The notes under the pieces: generated by a model
Told to the model about the DNA's origin: nothing
Database searches by the model: none
The model's input: only the letters and a program-made list of their open reading frames with translations
Program-made: the position numbers and the translations under genes
Origin: Cristatella mucedo
Taxonomy: Eukaryota > Bryozoa > Phylactolaemata > Cristatellidae
Direction: 5' to 3'
Length of the DNA stretch: 64,000 nt
Assembly (NCBI GenBank): GCA_009760855.2
Contig: WPIO01000042.1
Location: 3,307,501-3,371,500, forward strand
In this document: positions 11,438 to 22,599 of the stretch, in pieces
How positions within the stretch are numbered: the stretch's first letter is position 1
Layout: each line of letters begins with the position of its first letter

Positions 11438-12052
11438 AGAAATAGCGGCAGCGGGGCGCTCGCAGCGCCGCGCTCCCCTTAGCGGCGGCGTCCGTACTTT
11501 GTAGCCCCGACCCGCAAAAGCTCTAGAGGCGCGACGTCGGAAGTATTTCATTTTACGCACGCATTGCCATCAGGTATGCAACGGTCTACGTGCTCCTTTT
11601 TTTGTAAGTTCGTACGAAGAGGTACCCGGAAAAAAGAATACGCCGTTCACCAATCGCCATGCTTTCGTGCCATCGACGGCGTAGAAATTCGGTCGACGCC
11701 GTAGCGGATGAATAATCTTCGGGTCGTACCGAATTTTTATTAGTTCGCGCGGCGAAGGACGGAGCTGCTAAAGCGGCGGTCCTACCTGGAACTCACTGCA
11801 CTCGGTGGCCGTCGATTATTTCGTGCCGTCTCCTGAGGTTCGATGGCATTCAAAAAGCAGTGAAAACCTAACTGTTCCTCCTTAAGCGCCTTTGCTCGGC
11901 CCGCACGTGCCTCTCTGTCTGCTTGCTCTCACGAGAGCTAAAATTTCGTACGCTAACGCCAACCAATCAATACGCATCTTCTCCAGCGCGTACGTAAGTT
12001 GCCGGCCGACAAAGGGAACCCCGGTTCTCTTGAGGCGCTACATATAAATGTT

Positions 12053-12098
12053 TCATAATAATAATATTAACGATAATAATAATTATTATTATTATTAG
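12053..12098. repeat. AAT/ATT triplet repeat
   Basis: An AATAATAAT run passes into ATTATTATT, giving a small palindromic simple repeat. It resembles two LINE tails joined head to head, but no LINE body is visible on either side. Confidence 0.8.
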
Positions 12099-12359
12099 AC
12101 CCTCGTCGACGAGCAAACGGGAGCCGGATCGAGGTGTCCCATTAACTTTTTCCCGCGAAAATTTGCGTTCGACTGCACGGCACGGTTTGAGACCTGAGTG
12201 GATTTTGCGACATAATGCTCAGAAATCGCTGCTTTGATAGCGAGGCTGCAAGGCTGACCCTGACATTGCAGGCGATTCGCGTTCGGGTTTTTTCCAGCTA
12301 GGTGGTTCTTTCCGGTTATCTTCCGAATGCGGAGCTTCAAAGGGTCGGCTCGGAGAAGT

Positions 12360-12475
12360 AATGTGATGCATCTCCGTCCGTAACTCCGCAGAGACCATGT
12401 GGACGTTACGCAGGCGAGTTTCGTTTAGCGCGCTCATAGCCTGAGCGGCTTTCGGCGCGCATTCGGTACCGACAG
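12360..12475. repeat. Unnamed interspersed repeat (copy 1)
   Basis: The segment with CCGTAACTCCGCAGAGACC, CGTTACGCAGGCGAGTTT and GCCTGAGCGGCTTTCGG matches 60157-60275 in the same order and spacing. A weaker match lies at 460-545. It is not part of the LINE or either SINE family as seen here. Confidence 0.6.
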
Positions 12476-12499
12476 ACTTCGTCTCACGCAGCAGAGAGA

Positions 12500-13220
12500 C
12501 AGTGGGAAGCATATCGGAGTCGGAGTCGGGAGAGCAGCTGAGGTAACGAGTAGCACGGAAGTAGCAGCTCAGGACCGCTGGAAAGGAAGTGCCATAGTCA
12601 GCTGCAGGAGATTAGAGGCCGAGTGCCGGAGGCAGCCGTAGGGCCTCGCCTTGGTGATGAGCCTCGCTTTGAGTAGCTTTTCCTTCGCAGCGCGAAAACT
12701 CCTTTCGTTGAAGTGGACGTGGCTACGAAGCTGCCGGAGCGAACGCTGTCGAAACGCGAGCGGAGCAGTGGACCCTGTCCCAGGGGCCCGGGTGGGTCCA
12801 TAGCGTTTTTTGAGATCCTTTCTTTTAGAGGCGCTAACGGGGGTGATCATTGTTTTTTAGATACGTCTTCTAGAAAGCCCTGCCCGACGGTTCACCTCGG
12901 ACGGCGCACGATGGTTCAGGCTCTCTCCAAAGCAGGGGGCGCACCGACTTATCTTCGGCTCGTGCTGCGGGGACTCGGAGTGCTCTCAGGTCTCTCAGAA
13001 TGCTGTACCTGCATCGCGGCTCTATTTGGAGGTTCTAAAGGACGCTTCTGGGCGGTTCGCCTTATGCCCGCAGATGAAGAACCGGATCAGTTCCGTGAAG
13101 AGGTTGCTGCTTCCCATTTAGAAAAGCTATCGCTTTTTCAACGGGATGGAGCCAACAGATCTCCCGGGTGGGTGCATATTCAACGCCCAGCTTCCGCCCG
13201 GGCCCGCCCGGGGCCGCCGG
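12500..13220. other. No gene seen
   Basis: Moderately CpG-rich sequence. A plus-strand frame of 171 codons (12713-13228) has no recognisable domain and no supporting conservation, so it is not called. Confidence 0.45.
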
Positions 13221-13222
13221 GC

Positions 13223-13368
13223 CTATGATAATACAATTCATCTGTATAGCACCCTAAGAGAGCTTAATCTCTATTCAGGCACTTCGCATGTGCCTCGAGG
13301 CTCGAGCCCACGACCTCAGCCAGACCTTGGTCAGGGCGAGAGCACCTTAAACCGCTTTCGTTAGAAGA
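13223..13368 (-). mobile_element. SINE-B copy
   Basis: Minus orientation. The tail side reads CTGTATAGCACCCTAAGAGA on the plus strand, then the B-box complement GGCTCGAGCCCACGACC and the head. The same element recurs ten times in the window. Confidence 0.8.
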
Positions 13369-13499
13369 GTCCCCTCGGCGAGGCGCCGGCTGTAGAGCTA
13401 GTTCCGGTTGTGACTCGGTCTTCTCCTGGAATGGGAGCTTCAGTCTTCCCACAACCCTCCGTCCACCGAATGTCACGATCAGTCCAAGAGGCGCGATCG

Positions 13500-13628
13500 A
13501 TGAACGGTGCACGATATTACTCACCATTCCATTGCATTTCCCTTTGCAGCAAATGTAAAGCGCCCAAAGAGAGATTGAGCTCTCTGAGGGTGCTTTATCA
13601 AGTGCATTATTATTATTATTATTATTAT
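13500..13628 (+). mobile_element. LINE 3' end fragment
   Basis: Matches the terminal segment of the main LINE: CATTTCCCTTTGCAGCAAAT, then GAGATTGAGCTCTCTGAGG, GTGCTTTATCAAGTGC and an (ATT)n tail. The 5' truncation is typical of target-primed reverse transcription. Confidence 0.8.
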
Positions 13629-13798
13629 GACTAACAAGTAGCCGAAGGATCTTGACATTCAGTTTGGCCACACCCGGTTTCGATGGCGAGCAAAGTGATA
13701 TCAATAAAGCCAAAAGGCTCTTCGTTACGTGCTCACAGCCACCTCTTCCTGCTAATGACCTGCCGTTCTCGTCCCAATCTATCGAGAAATACTGAGGC

Positions 13799-13826
<28 letters not shown>
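13799..13826. repeat. G28 homopolymer
   Basis: Uninterrupted run of 28 G. It can form intermolecular or intramolecular G-quadruplexes and is a likely site of length variation or assembly error. Confidence 0.9.
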
Positions 13827-13829
<3 letters not shown>

Positions 13830-13849
13830 TGCTAGCCACATTTCCCTAT

Positions 13850-14820
13850 TCCGTAGTGCCGTTAGAATTGGGAATCTGTCTTGGCCTATTGACTATTGGC
13901 ACCGACGGAATCGTCGGAATAACAGAGAAGTCGGAGGCCTGTACAGCAAGTCATTGACTGCCGACTCTTCGACCGAGCTCTACCGGCATGTGACCTGAGT
14001 GAAGCTGTTCGTTCGGCCGGCTGCTCACCGAATCCCGCATGTCCAGTTGGCTATAGTGCAGTGATGAGCATCGCCTCGCTCTCGTCATCGAGTCGCCAAC
14101 GAACGAGGTGAGCGTCCTTCAGAATGTCTGGGGGGGGGGTCATGTCATCGTTCTGCAGCCTCCTCAGCAGGCTCGACATCCGGCTTGCACATGGACGCGA
14201 GCGAGGCGGACGCTCGACCGATACGCCGACCCGACCTGATTCAGGGGCAGGCCCTAGCTTGTTAGCAATCCTATTGCATCGTCTTGCAACCGAAGAGTTC
14301 AATTTTCAGCGACTAACTCCAGCCGTCGATTGACCAATGCAGTACCTTCCTGTGACTGGTGACTGACGCCTGCCTCCGTCGTCATCAAGTCCAAGACCGG
14401 CTGCGTCACCTTGTTTGGATCGTTTGGATAGGACTTGTCAGTGGGAAGGCCTAGATGCCCCCGGAAGCTTGCAATCTTTACAACCGACTCTGTGTCTCCC
14501 AGTTGCCGATATAACCGTTGTTGCAGTCGGTCCCAGCCTGGCGACAGAGGTAAAAGAAAGCACGGAAAGCAGTATACGTTCTCAGGGATAAAGTAATACT
14601 TCGGCAATTTCTACGGCTGAAACCAAGATGACTGAGGGCGATGCTTGACTTTTCCAAATCTCTTACTTGGGTGACCGACGAACGTGGTGGAGGAATGAAC
14701 CGCCCCCCCCCGTGAAGCAAGAACAAACGACGACTTCATCGACAATACTACTACGTCGAAACGGCAGGTCTCCGAGACAAGGGATCCCGATCAATTTCCT
14801 CGAACTCGCACTCATGCTTA
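13850..14820. other. No gene seen
   Basis: Frames of up to about 100 codons on both strands, none resembling a known protein. Confidence 0.45.
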
Positions 14821-14821
14821 T

Positions 14822-15545
14822 AATGATAATAATAATACACTTGATAAAGCACCCTCAGAGAACTCAATCTCTTTCTAGGCGCTTTACATTGGCTGCAAAG
14901 GAAACACGGTAGAATGGTAAGTGGTCTCATGCTTCATAAGTAACATGAATAACATGGTTAGGGGTGATATGCACAGGGTCAGCATGCAAGTGTGGTTAGT
15001 GGCAGCATGCACAGTGTCAGCACGAATAATAACATAAAGCACGAATCACAGGAACCCGCTAAATGCTGTTATAAATAGGTGCGTTTCTAATTTCTTTTTA
15101 AATGTGGTCGTCAGTGGATGTCGAGATGCAAGTCGGGAGTGATTTCCAGGCTTTGGGAGCATAAGAACTAAATGCACGGTCTCCAAAGGATTTGAGGTTT
15201 GTACGAGGTATAGGTAAACAGTTTCCGAAAAGCCGGTGGTGCAATGCTTGGCCTGTGGGAGAGTACATCTGATAGGTAGGCTGGAGTCAAAGGATGAAGG
15301 GACCTAAAAGTGAGCGACAGAACCTTGAAGTCGATTGGTTGCTTGACTGGTAGCCAGTACAAGTCGTCGAGAAGTGGTGTGATGTGGCAACTACGATGCT
15401 CTAGACAGACAAGCCTAGCTGCAGAGTTTTGCACCAGCTGTAAGCGCCAGATTGCTCATGCCTGTAGGCCAGCAAACAGTAATACCCGAGTTAGAGGTGG
15501 GCATCACCTTGACCTGGCTGTGCTGATGCAAGTAGTGAAGCTGAA
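14822..15545 (-). mobile_element. LINE copy, C-terminal RT region and 3' end
   Basis: The minus strand carries [20 protein letters not shown] and [20 protein letters not shown] (15168-15434), the C-terminal block of L2/CR1-type ORF2 found downstream of the RT core, then the 3' untranslated part and an ATT-rich tail at 14822. The reading frame is broken after the SLHPLTPAYLSDVL block. The copy is 5' truncated and inactive. Confidence 0.8.
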
Positions 15546-15879
15546 TGTAGTTCAACACTTTGCTGTTCTGATTGCCAGTGGAGATATTTGTAGCAGGGGC
15601 ATCTCCTTTAGTCGAGGATTTCGAGAAGAACGACGGAATCTCACTTTGAATAAATTATCTCCTCGGTGATAGCATTGGCACTGTTTTTGCTGATGATGAC
15701 TGGCTCATGGCTGGTAGTCGGCGATGTGACGAATAGAGAATCAGAACCAGAATCAGAGTCCATTCGGCCATCATTCATTCATTCAGCATTCATTCGGCCG
15801 ATCCCAAAACTTGCATCCCATGACTTAACACATGCTTCAAACACCTTCGTCGATGATGCTTGTGTGTCACCAACGTCAG

Positions 15880-16040
15880 GATCGGCCAACTGAACGACGT
15901 AAATGTTTTTGCCATTTAGCTGTTTATTGAGCATGCTACCACTAACCATACGTTCGTGCTCCCTTTGCAGCAAATGCAGTGGCGCCTAGAACGAGATTGA
16001 GTCCTCTGAGGGCGCTTTATCAAATGTATTATTATTATTT
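15880..16040 (+). mobile_element. LINE 3' end fragment
   Basis: Contains TTATTGAGCATGCTACCACT, also seen in the copy at 33.8 kb, then GAGATTGAGTCCTCTGAGG, GCGCTTTATC and an (ATT)n tail. Confidence 0.75.
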
Positions 16041-16690
16041 TTATATCCGTTTTCAACGTCCTTTTGGTCTGCTTTGGACATCAGGGGGTGTTGCTGAGCA
16101 TTCTACATAGATGTTAAGAGGATGAGGGAAGAGCGACCAGGGTGGAAAAAGTGCTTGGCGTTTGGAGGGCCACAAATGCTAATCAAGTGGGTTGTGGCTA
16201 CTAATGCTGCTGTCGCTCCCTCGCTGCTGCTGGTACGTACTTTCTCTCATCCACGGAGTCTCAGAACGGTACAACACACAGACGTAAAGGCCTCATCCAT
16301 GCTGCTCCCCATGATGCTTGTTGTTAGCTGGTGACGGTTGTTGGTACCCAAAGGGCCGACTGGGCAAGGGGGCAACTAACCCCTTGCACATATACGCGAA
16401 TGCTTGTATTTGCATGCGTGTCTGCACATGAGTGCATCCCATGTGTGCATGCACGTGTGTGCCCGCATGCGTGTATGGTGTTTGTATGCGTGAGTTCGGG
16501 TGCTTACGTGTGTATGAGGGTCTTGTTTATGTCAATCGGCCAGCATGTACTTGAGCATCAGCTAGGTGCTGCTAACTTGCCAGGTCCGGTTAGCTTGCTT
16601 AGTCTTTTGGGCTGTTAATAGTGGTGTCATCATTAACCACTTTAGGGGTCCTCGTGTGAAGTTGTCTCTACTTTCTCGACCTCCCTGCTT
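16041..16690. other. No gene seen
   Basis: Includes a TG/CATG-rich stretch (16380-16540) that may be a decayed TG repeat. No coding evidence. Confidence 0.5.
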
Positions 16691-16694
16691 GCAG

Positions 16695-16697
<3 letters not shown>

Positions 16698-16725
<28 letters not shown>

Positions 16726-16745
16726 TGCTGCTGCTGCTGCTGCTG
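16698..16745. repeat. (CAG)9(CTG)7 palindromic triplet repeat
   Basis: Nine CAG triplets run directly into seven CTG triplets, so the whole tract is a near-perfect palindrome able to extrude as a cruciform. Confidence 0.95.
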
Positions 16746-16950
16746 CCAGAGACCTTGACAAGCTTCGATCGAAAAAGGAAAAGGAAAAGCGGAAAAGCCT
16801 TCGACCTTTCGAACCTTTCAAACCTTCGACCTTCGACTGCCGGATGCTGTGCATTTCTCAGTGCATCGGAAGCAGTCGTCGGTGTTCAGCAAAGCAGGGC
16901 TGGCTGCTGGGCCAAGGGGTTCTAGCTGGTTCTGGCCAGGTTTTGGGCCT

Positions 16951-16978
16951 GAGAGAGAGAGAGAAAGAGAGAGGGAGG

Positions 16979-17031
<53 letters not shown>
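16951..17031. repeat. (GA)n microsatellite
   Basis: About 80 bp of GA with a few interruptions (AAAG, GGGAGGGG). Confidence 0.95.
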
Positions 17032-17033
<2 letters not shown>

Positions 17034-18571
17034 AGAGTTCAGACTCTTTGTTTTGGAGCTTCCTTCCACTGATCTACTTTCGGGGATTTCCCGGCAACAG
17101 GCAGCTATGGCTTGGCTAGCCACTGAGGCCGACGTCGCGATGACATTGCTCCGGAGCTTGCCGAAGCTTAGCCAGCAGCTGTGTTCGACCAGCTGCTGCT
17201 GCTGCTACTGCTGTCATTGGCTGGAATAAACAAAGGCTCATAAAATCGAGACGGTCAACACGGTGCCTTTGCTCCAGCAAAGGTCAACTCGGGGACCCTG
17301 GCTCGAATCTTATTGGACGGACGACTGCCAGCTACTGAATTGTGAATGACGAGCATAATCCGACAATTAGGGTTAATTACTGGCAAGTGCAAGTAACCGA
17401 CGGTGGAGTCTGGGAGGCCGGTGTATGCTGGCTGCTGAAGCTGGGGGGGGGGGGGGTGGTGGTGGCAGAAGCCTATGACCATCATGAAGTGGAGCACGAC
17501 TGTGCCAAAGACAGACTCCCTCTCCCTACTCAGCCGACTCGCTCATAAGCAGGACACTCACTCTCCCTCCACGTGCTCAGCCATAATTTTTTTCTGCTTC
17601 CTTCCTGCCAGCAAAATGCTGCAACCACCGAGAACGTCATCATGGACCGCTTGGCAGACAACGCGTGGGCACCCGAGATTCTTGCCCTGCACATGCTGCA
17701 CACACAGACAACCGCTGTTCGCATGGGGCGTGGGCATGGCCGACGATAGCCACGGTGTGTTGACACGGGATTAGATACTGCAGCTGCCTGTTGCTGAAAG
17801 CATCGCTATTTGAGGATCAGCTGCACAGATAGGCAGGCAGGCAGCCCCACAACCCAGCCCCTTAACCTGAACCGAGGTCTGCTCTGGTACAAGCCTAGTC
17901 TGCTGCCTCTGCATGGTTCCGGTCTCCCTGGACCTTGCCACCGTAGCCCAAGCCATTCAAGCAAGCCCGACCAGCTGAAAATCAGTGCGGCAGGACCGGT
18001 GCAAGCTGCTGCACTGCCGAGCTGGCTTTGTCTATTGATGCCGATGGTTTGGTCAAGGAGTGGGAAAAACCTTGACCTTTTCAGGGGCATGCAATCATAG
18101 GAGGGATGAAGGAATATGCCAGAACAGCTAATCCCCCTCCAAGTCGGCTCTGCTTGGCCGGTTGGCCTCCTTCACTGCGCTTATAGTGGTAACGTGGCTT
18201 TATAAAGTCTACATTTCTAGATAGTTCGCCAATGCCGAGCTTTCCTCATTTTCACCGGTGGCACACTTACGGCTCCATCTTGTAGCAGTGAAGCCAGCTA
18301 GTGGCCCAAACTCTGTCGAGCAGCCATTCCGCATTCAGCCATTGACTCTCTCTTCTGCATCAGCTCACTGTTCGAGTCTACAGTGCTACTTAGTTTATCG
18401 GCGCCAAACTTTTGTCGTTGACATCTTACTTGTCATCTACTTTGGATCCCAGTTTGTCCTGGTCACCTGGTAGTCCAATCGTATTTAAAGCTGGGCAGGG
18501 TTCTTATTTTCATTTCTGTCGCGATTAACTCTTTCTACTTCAGCAGCAGTAGTGGCAGCAGCATTGGCAGC

Positions 18572-18607
<36 letters not shown>

Positions 18608-19700
18608 GGCGGCAGTGGCAGCAGAAGCAGAAGCAGCAGCAGCAGCGGTTTCAGCAGCAACAGTATGTCGACGGCTGGTAGGCACTTACTGAGCTGCAGA
18701 CAGGAACAGCAGCAGCAGTTTACCAGCTCGGACTCTTGCTCTCACCAGCGTCTGGTCATGGTGCTTTCAACTGACTGCTAGTGGACGGTCAGCATCATGC
18801 TGGTCTACAGCCACGGCAAACCGATGGATCACGTGCTTACACAATGGGTACATAGTGGGTGCATGCGGGCCTGCGGGAAGCCGCCTTCAGGCCTGGGCCG
18901 CAGATACATTGCTGACGACATGGCAGCGGCCATACTGCTGCTGCTAGCTCGAGAGGATCTGGGAAAATGTTGGCTCGGCAGGTATGCACGGGTCAGGGCC
19001 TGCACCGTGCGGAGGAAGGTTTTCTGAAAAGAGATTTAACTCGGACACAAGCGAATGGCAGTGGTGATGATGCCGGCCCACAGACCCTGGCACACCCCAT
19101 TCCCCCTTGGACCGACCCGAAGGAGGCGTTGCTGCTCTTGCAGGCAAGCAACCCAGCACTGTAGACCTTGCAGAGAAGGGCAGCCGCTGGCTCTGGTCCC
19201 CACCCCCATCCATCCACTCCACACCACCCCCCCCCCGGATCGCCCCAGAGAGCCGCCGACGCCTGTGCATTCACTGTGCAATGCTTATGGTGTTCCTGGC
19301 AAGGTCAAACCCTGGCCCCCTCCTGGGCTTAATTCGACTCCCACGGTTCACCTCCACCGTCGACCCCTCCCGGTGATAATGCTGCAAAAAACAGACACAA
19401 TTCAACCAAGCAAGCCTCTTGGCCTCAGCACAAACTATGCAGAGGCTCAGCCAGAGGCCAATCGATCAAACAATATGCATTACTGCCCACTTCAAGTTGC
19501 CTGCCCGCTGCTGCATTCACTGCTACCTTCACTGCTACATCCACTGGTACCTCTGCTGCTGCTGCTGCTGCTGCCCCATACGGGAGGCTGGCAACAAGGC
19601 AAGCTTGGTCCGGCGAGGTAAGGCAGCCATTAGCAAAGGACTGCCACAGGCATATCGCCAGGGTACAGGGTGAGAGACTGCAGGTACGCCCTCTGCGACT
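17032..19700. other. No gene seen; scattered CAG runs
   Basis: CAG/CTG-rich patches occur at about 17188-17210 and 18540-18660, with G runs near 17443. Frames of up to 188 codons (19055-19621) lack any domain. No repeat of the SINE or LINE families was recognised. Confidence 0.5.
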
Positions 19701-19705
19701 ACCTG

Positions 19706-19855
19706 CACCGTAGCTCTTGAGGCAAGGTGCTTGCTCTTCTCGGTCCTGGTCGTGGGTTCAAGTCCTGTAGCAGACAGTCCCATATTGCCCTCAGCAAGCA
19801 GTGGGGATAGCCATTAAAGCTCTTCTGCTGCAATATAAACGAGGATGGTCAATCA
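19706..19855 (+). mobile_element. SINE-A copy
   Basis: Contains GAGGCAAGGTGCTTGCTC, the B-box GGTCGTGGGTTCAAGTCC, then GGATAGCCATTAAAGCTC and TTCTGCTGCAATATAAACG, the standard SINE-A order. It is moderately diverged. Confidence 0.75.
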
Positions 19856-19867
19856 GCTAACTACATT

Positions 19868-19945
19868 ATAATTATTATTATAGTGCCTCGGGAACGCTCA
19901 ACCTGGCACTGAGGGTTCTTGAGGCACTATAATAATTAATAATAA
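19868..19945. repeat. Hairpin-forming inverted repeat with LINE-tail-like ends
   Basis: The left arm holds TTATTATAGTGCCTCGGGAAC and the right arm the complement of TTATTATAGTGCCTCAAGAAC, 21 bp with two mismatches, around a loop of about 22 bases. Its ends resemble SINE-B and LINE 3' tails (AAT triplets, GCCTC, GAAC). Confidence 0.7.
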
Positions 19946-19949
19946 TAAA

Positions 19950-22300
19950 GTTAGCCGATTTACTATCCAGGTTTGCCTTGGCAGAACAAGAATGGCCTTC
20001 CTGAAATCGCCGGTAGCAAGCAGTTCTGCTGAGGCTCTCTGCATTGCGAACGCACTCGCTCGACCACACTTTTTTTCATGCAGATTACAACAATTTTAAT
20101 TGAAATATAAACATAACAAGTAAATAAACCACCACCGGCCGACTTATTAGTGAATCCCGCGGCATCCTCAAAGCATGTCGAAGTCGTCTCGGCAGTCGAT
20201 CGAGATATAAGCTGACGTCCTTCACCTTTGTCTTCTGGCAGCGCTGGGCGACATGTTGAATCTCTACTCACCTATTGTAGGGATGCAACGGCAAGCTTGG
20301 CTCTCAGCCCTGGCACCGCAGCTTCACTGCACGCAAGGCTTCCGTGAGAATTCCTAGAATTTTGAGGATCGCGAAGGCTTTGCGAAACTCCAACAAGCAA
20401 CAACAAGCTCACGCTTGATAATTCTTTTGAAGCTCAGCTTTTCCGGTCGATGCTGCCCCCGTGCGGCGGCTCGTTTTTCTGGCTGTCCGTCGCTGTCGGT
20501 ATATCGCTACCTAGTGAAGCAGAGTGACAGCACTGCACTGCCTTCGATTGCCCGGAGGCATATGCCCATGCCGTGTGCATTTCGGGCTGCATCAGCCCAC
20601 ATTAGAAAGCACACCTGATAGCCTCGCACGAAGCGTTTGCTACAAATGAGCATGGCCGCACGGCACGAACCGCATTTGCTTCCCAATATTGTGGCTCACT
20701 AATTCGTAAATCTGCTGGCAATCCACAGCTTCAAAGCCAAAAGCAGTATTATTTTTGCATTGAGCGAGAGGAAAACTTTCGGTGTTTCTCCGAGTGACCC
20801 AATCGAGAGGGTATGTGACAGATGCACAGATTGCATGGGCAAATAGTAACCACCGGCCCAAACCAGCGAGCGAGGCAAGCACATGCCACAGCAGGGTTGG
20901 CCGTGGCGAAACCACAATGCAGTGACACACCAAACTTGTAGGCCAACGTTTCGGGGGAGCGGTGCAGCTAAGCCTTTGGACAGGCTGCATGCCGGAAGAG
21001 GTCTTTCAGCCAGTGTTGAAGCAGTGCTTAATGGGCGCCAGCGTAGCCTGCCGAAAGGGTTCTAGCGGATCTGAAGGACCACGGTGGGCTCTTTGTACAG
21101 TGCCGAGCCAGCAAATCAGAGGGTGGGGCATCATACCGAAGCGGCATTTATACGCTTCACGGAGTGCATCGAACCGAATTCACTGCACAACCGTTGGCCA
21201 GTGAAAATTCCCGACCAATTGGTTCACAGTTCAAACTAGTTTTGTCCTGTCGGCAATCCGGATTGTCAAGATTTGAGGCCCAGTCTACAAAGTGAATTCT
21301 TCCTACTTACGTTTACTTCAATCGGTGAAAAACCTACTTCCGGTCTGCAGCACCACCTTTCGAGAACAAAACGGGCTGGCTGCGATGAGTCAGTCAGCCT
21401 TAAGTTGCCAAGGTCATGGCCGGTCACAGGGCGTCTACTGCGAAGTCTCGCCCGGCGGCTGGACGGCTGCGAGTGAGACCATGCCGGCTTAACCATGCTG
21501 CCGTCCGTGCTGGCACAGTGGGCCTCATTGTGCAAAAGCACCTGCTCTATCTGCCTCTGCTGCCATTTTTTCGGATGGCCCATTAGCCAGCCGAACTTTA
21601 AAGTCAGGAAACGCCGTTTAGTTTCTGGGAAGGGTGGCAATGTGAAAGCTTCGTCGAGGCTCGACTTCACTGTTCCCAGTCAGTGCAGTAACGAATGGCT
21701 GCTGATTCGTTTAGGCCGTTACAGCGCCCCTACCGGCTGCCCTAGCAATAGCTGCCCTAGGGCTGCATGCAGTTCGCTCTTGCCAAGAGGAGGGGGTGCA
21801 GGTCATGTCAGTTGCTCATGCGCCCCCTTTTCACCTCGACTCTGCACCTGCACTGCGCGAGCGAATCTGGCTGCCCAGACATGTCGGTACGGTTTTCGAT
21901 GCGTGCGGGATTGTTCCTCCAGCCGCAGCCCCCCCCCCCTGTGGTCGGTCACATCTCCTATCCCGATTGTGTACTGAAGGTTTCACCAACGGGGCAGCCT
22001 CTTCAACGCAACAACCACGTGTCCGCAATAAAGTAATCTGCATCGCGTCGCTCTCGTCCGTGCTGCTGTAACCATGCAGTAAGTGCTTTATGAAATTGTC
22101 AGTGCACGATAAACCGACGGCCTTATCCCGAGTGACAAGTGTCCATCGTGCTGCGCTTAGATTTCTGGAACTGATTTCGACGATACCCAGTGTGCGTTGA
22201 ACGTGCACTCTTTACTAACGTCTCTATACCGCTAAGGAGCGGCAATTCAAATTGAAAAACTTTGGGAAAGCCCGTTTCTTATTTAATCTAGAATCACTAG
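19950..22300. other. No gene seen
   Basis: Several frames of 60-160 codons overlap on both strands, the longest 21495-21977 (plus). None carries a recognisable motif and no splice-consistent conserved block was found. Confidence 0.45.
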
Positions 22301-22424
22301 AACTCGATGCACAAGCAAAACGTATCCACTGAGTCGAGCTTGCACTTCCGGCGTTCACGGGGCGAACGTGCGTTGGTGGGCGGGTCGGGAAGTAAACATT
22401 TCCGAGTCTGGCCGTTGCCCCCGA

Positions 22425-22530
22425 GTCTTAGCATAGCGGCAAGGTGCTCGCACTGCCCACAGCAAGTCGAAAAGGCGTTGTCAGCCGCTAAGCCTCTTTT
22501 GCCTCTACGGGAACGAGGCTCTTGAGTCAG
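22425..22530 (+). mobile_element. Possible decayed SINE-A
   Basis: AGCGGCAAGGTGCTCGCAC and CTTGAGTCAGCC at suitable spacing resemble the head and the end of SINE-A, but the B-box is not convincing. Confidence 0.3.
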
Positions 22531-22599
22531 CCGACCTCGACTGATGCTATTTTGTTTTTACTTCCACTGTGCCCGCCATCGCCAGTCTCCGTCAAACAA

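Larger units (their letters stand above)
9960..12050. promoter_or_regulatory. CpG-dense block without recognised gene
   Basis: CpG dinucleotides are far denser than in the flanks, including in the AT-balanced part at 11500-12050 that lies outside the tandem repeat, which suggests an unmethylated island rather than just high GC. Open frames of 60-270 codons on both strands are products of the GC-rich, stop-poor composition and show no domain. It may be the promoter or first exon of an unseen transcript. No TATA box or splice-supported exon could be identified. Confidence 0.45.

Noticed and set aside
10667-11482. 271-codon plus-strand frame and 258-codon minus-strand frame with Ser/Ala/Arg repeats
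   Set aside because: Both arise from the 14-bp minisatellite, which has no stop in any frame. Equal openness on both strands and no domain argue against a gene.
13264-13839. 191-codon minus-strand frame with a poly-Pro start and Asn run
   Set aside because: Poly-Pro comes from the G28 run, poly-Asn from an ATT repeat, and the rest from LINE and SINE-B tails read backwards.
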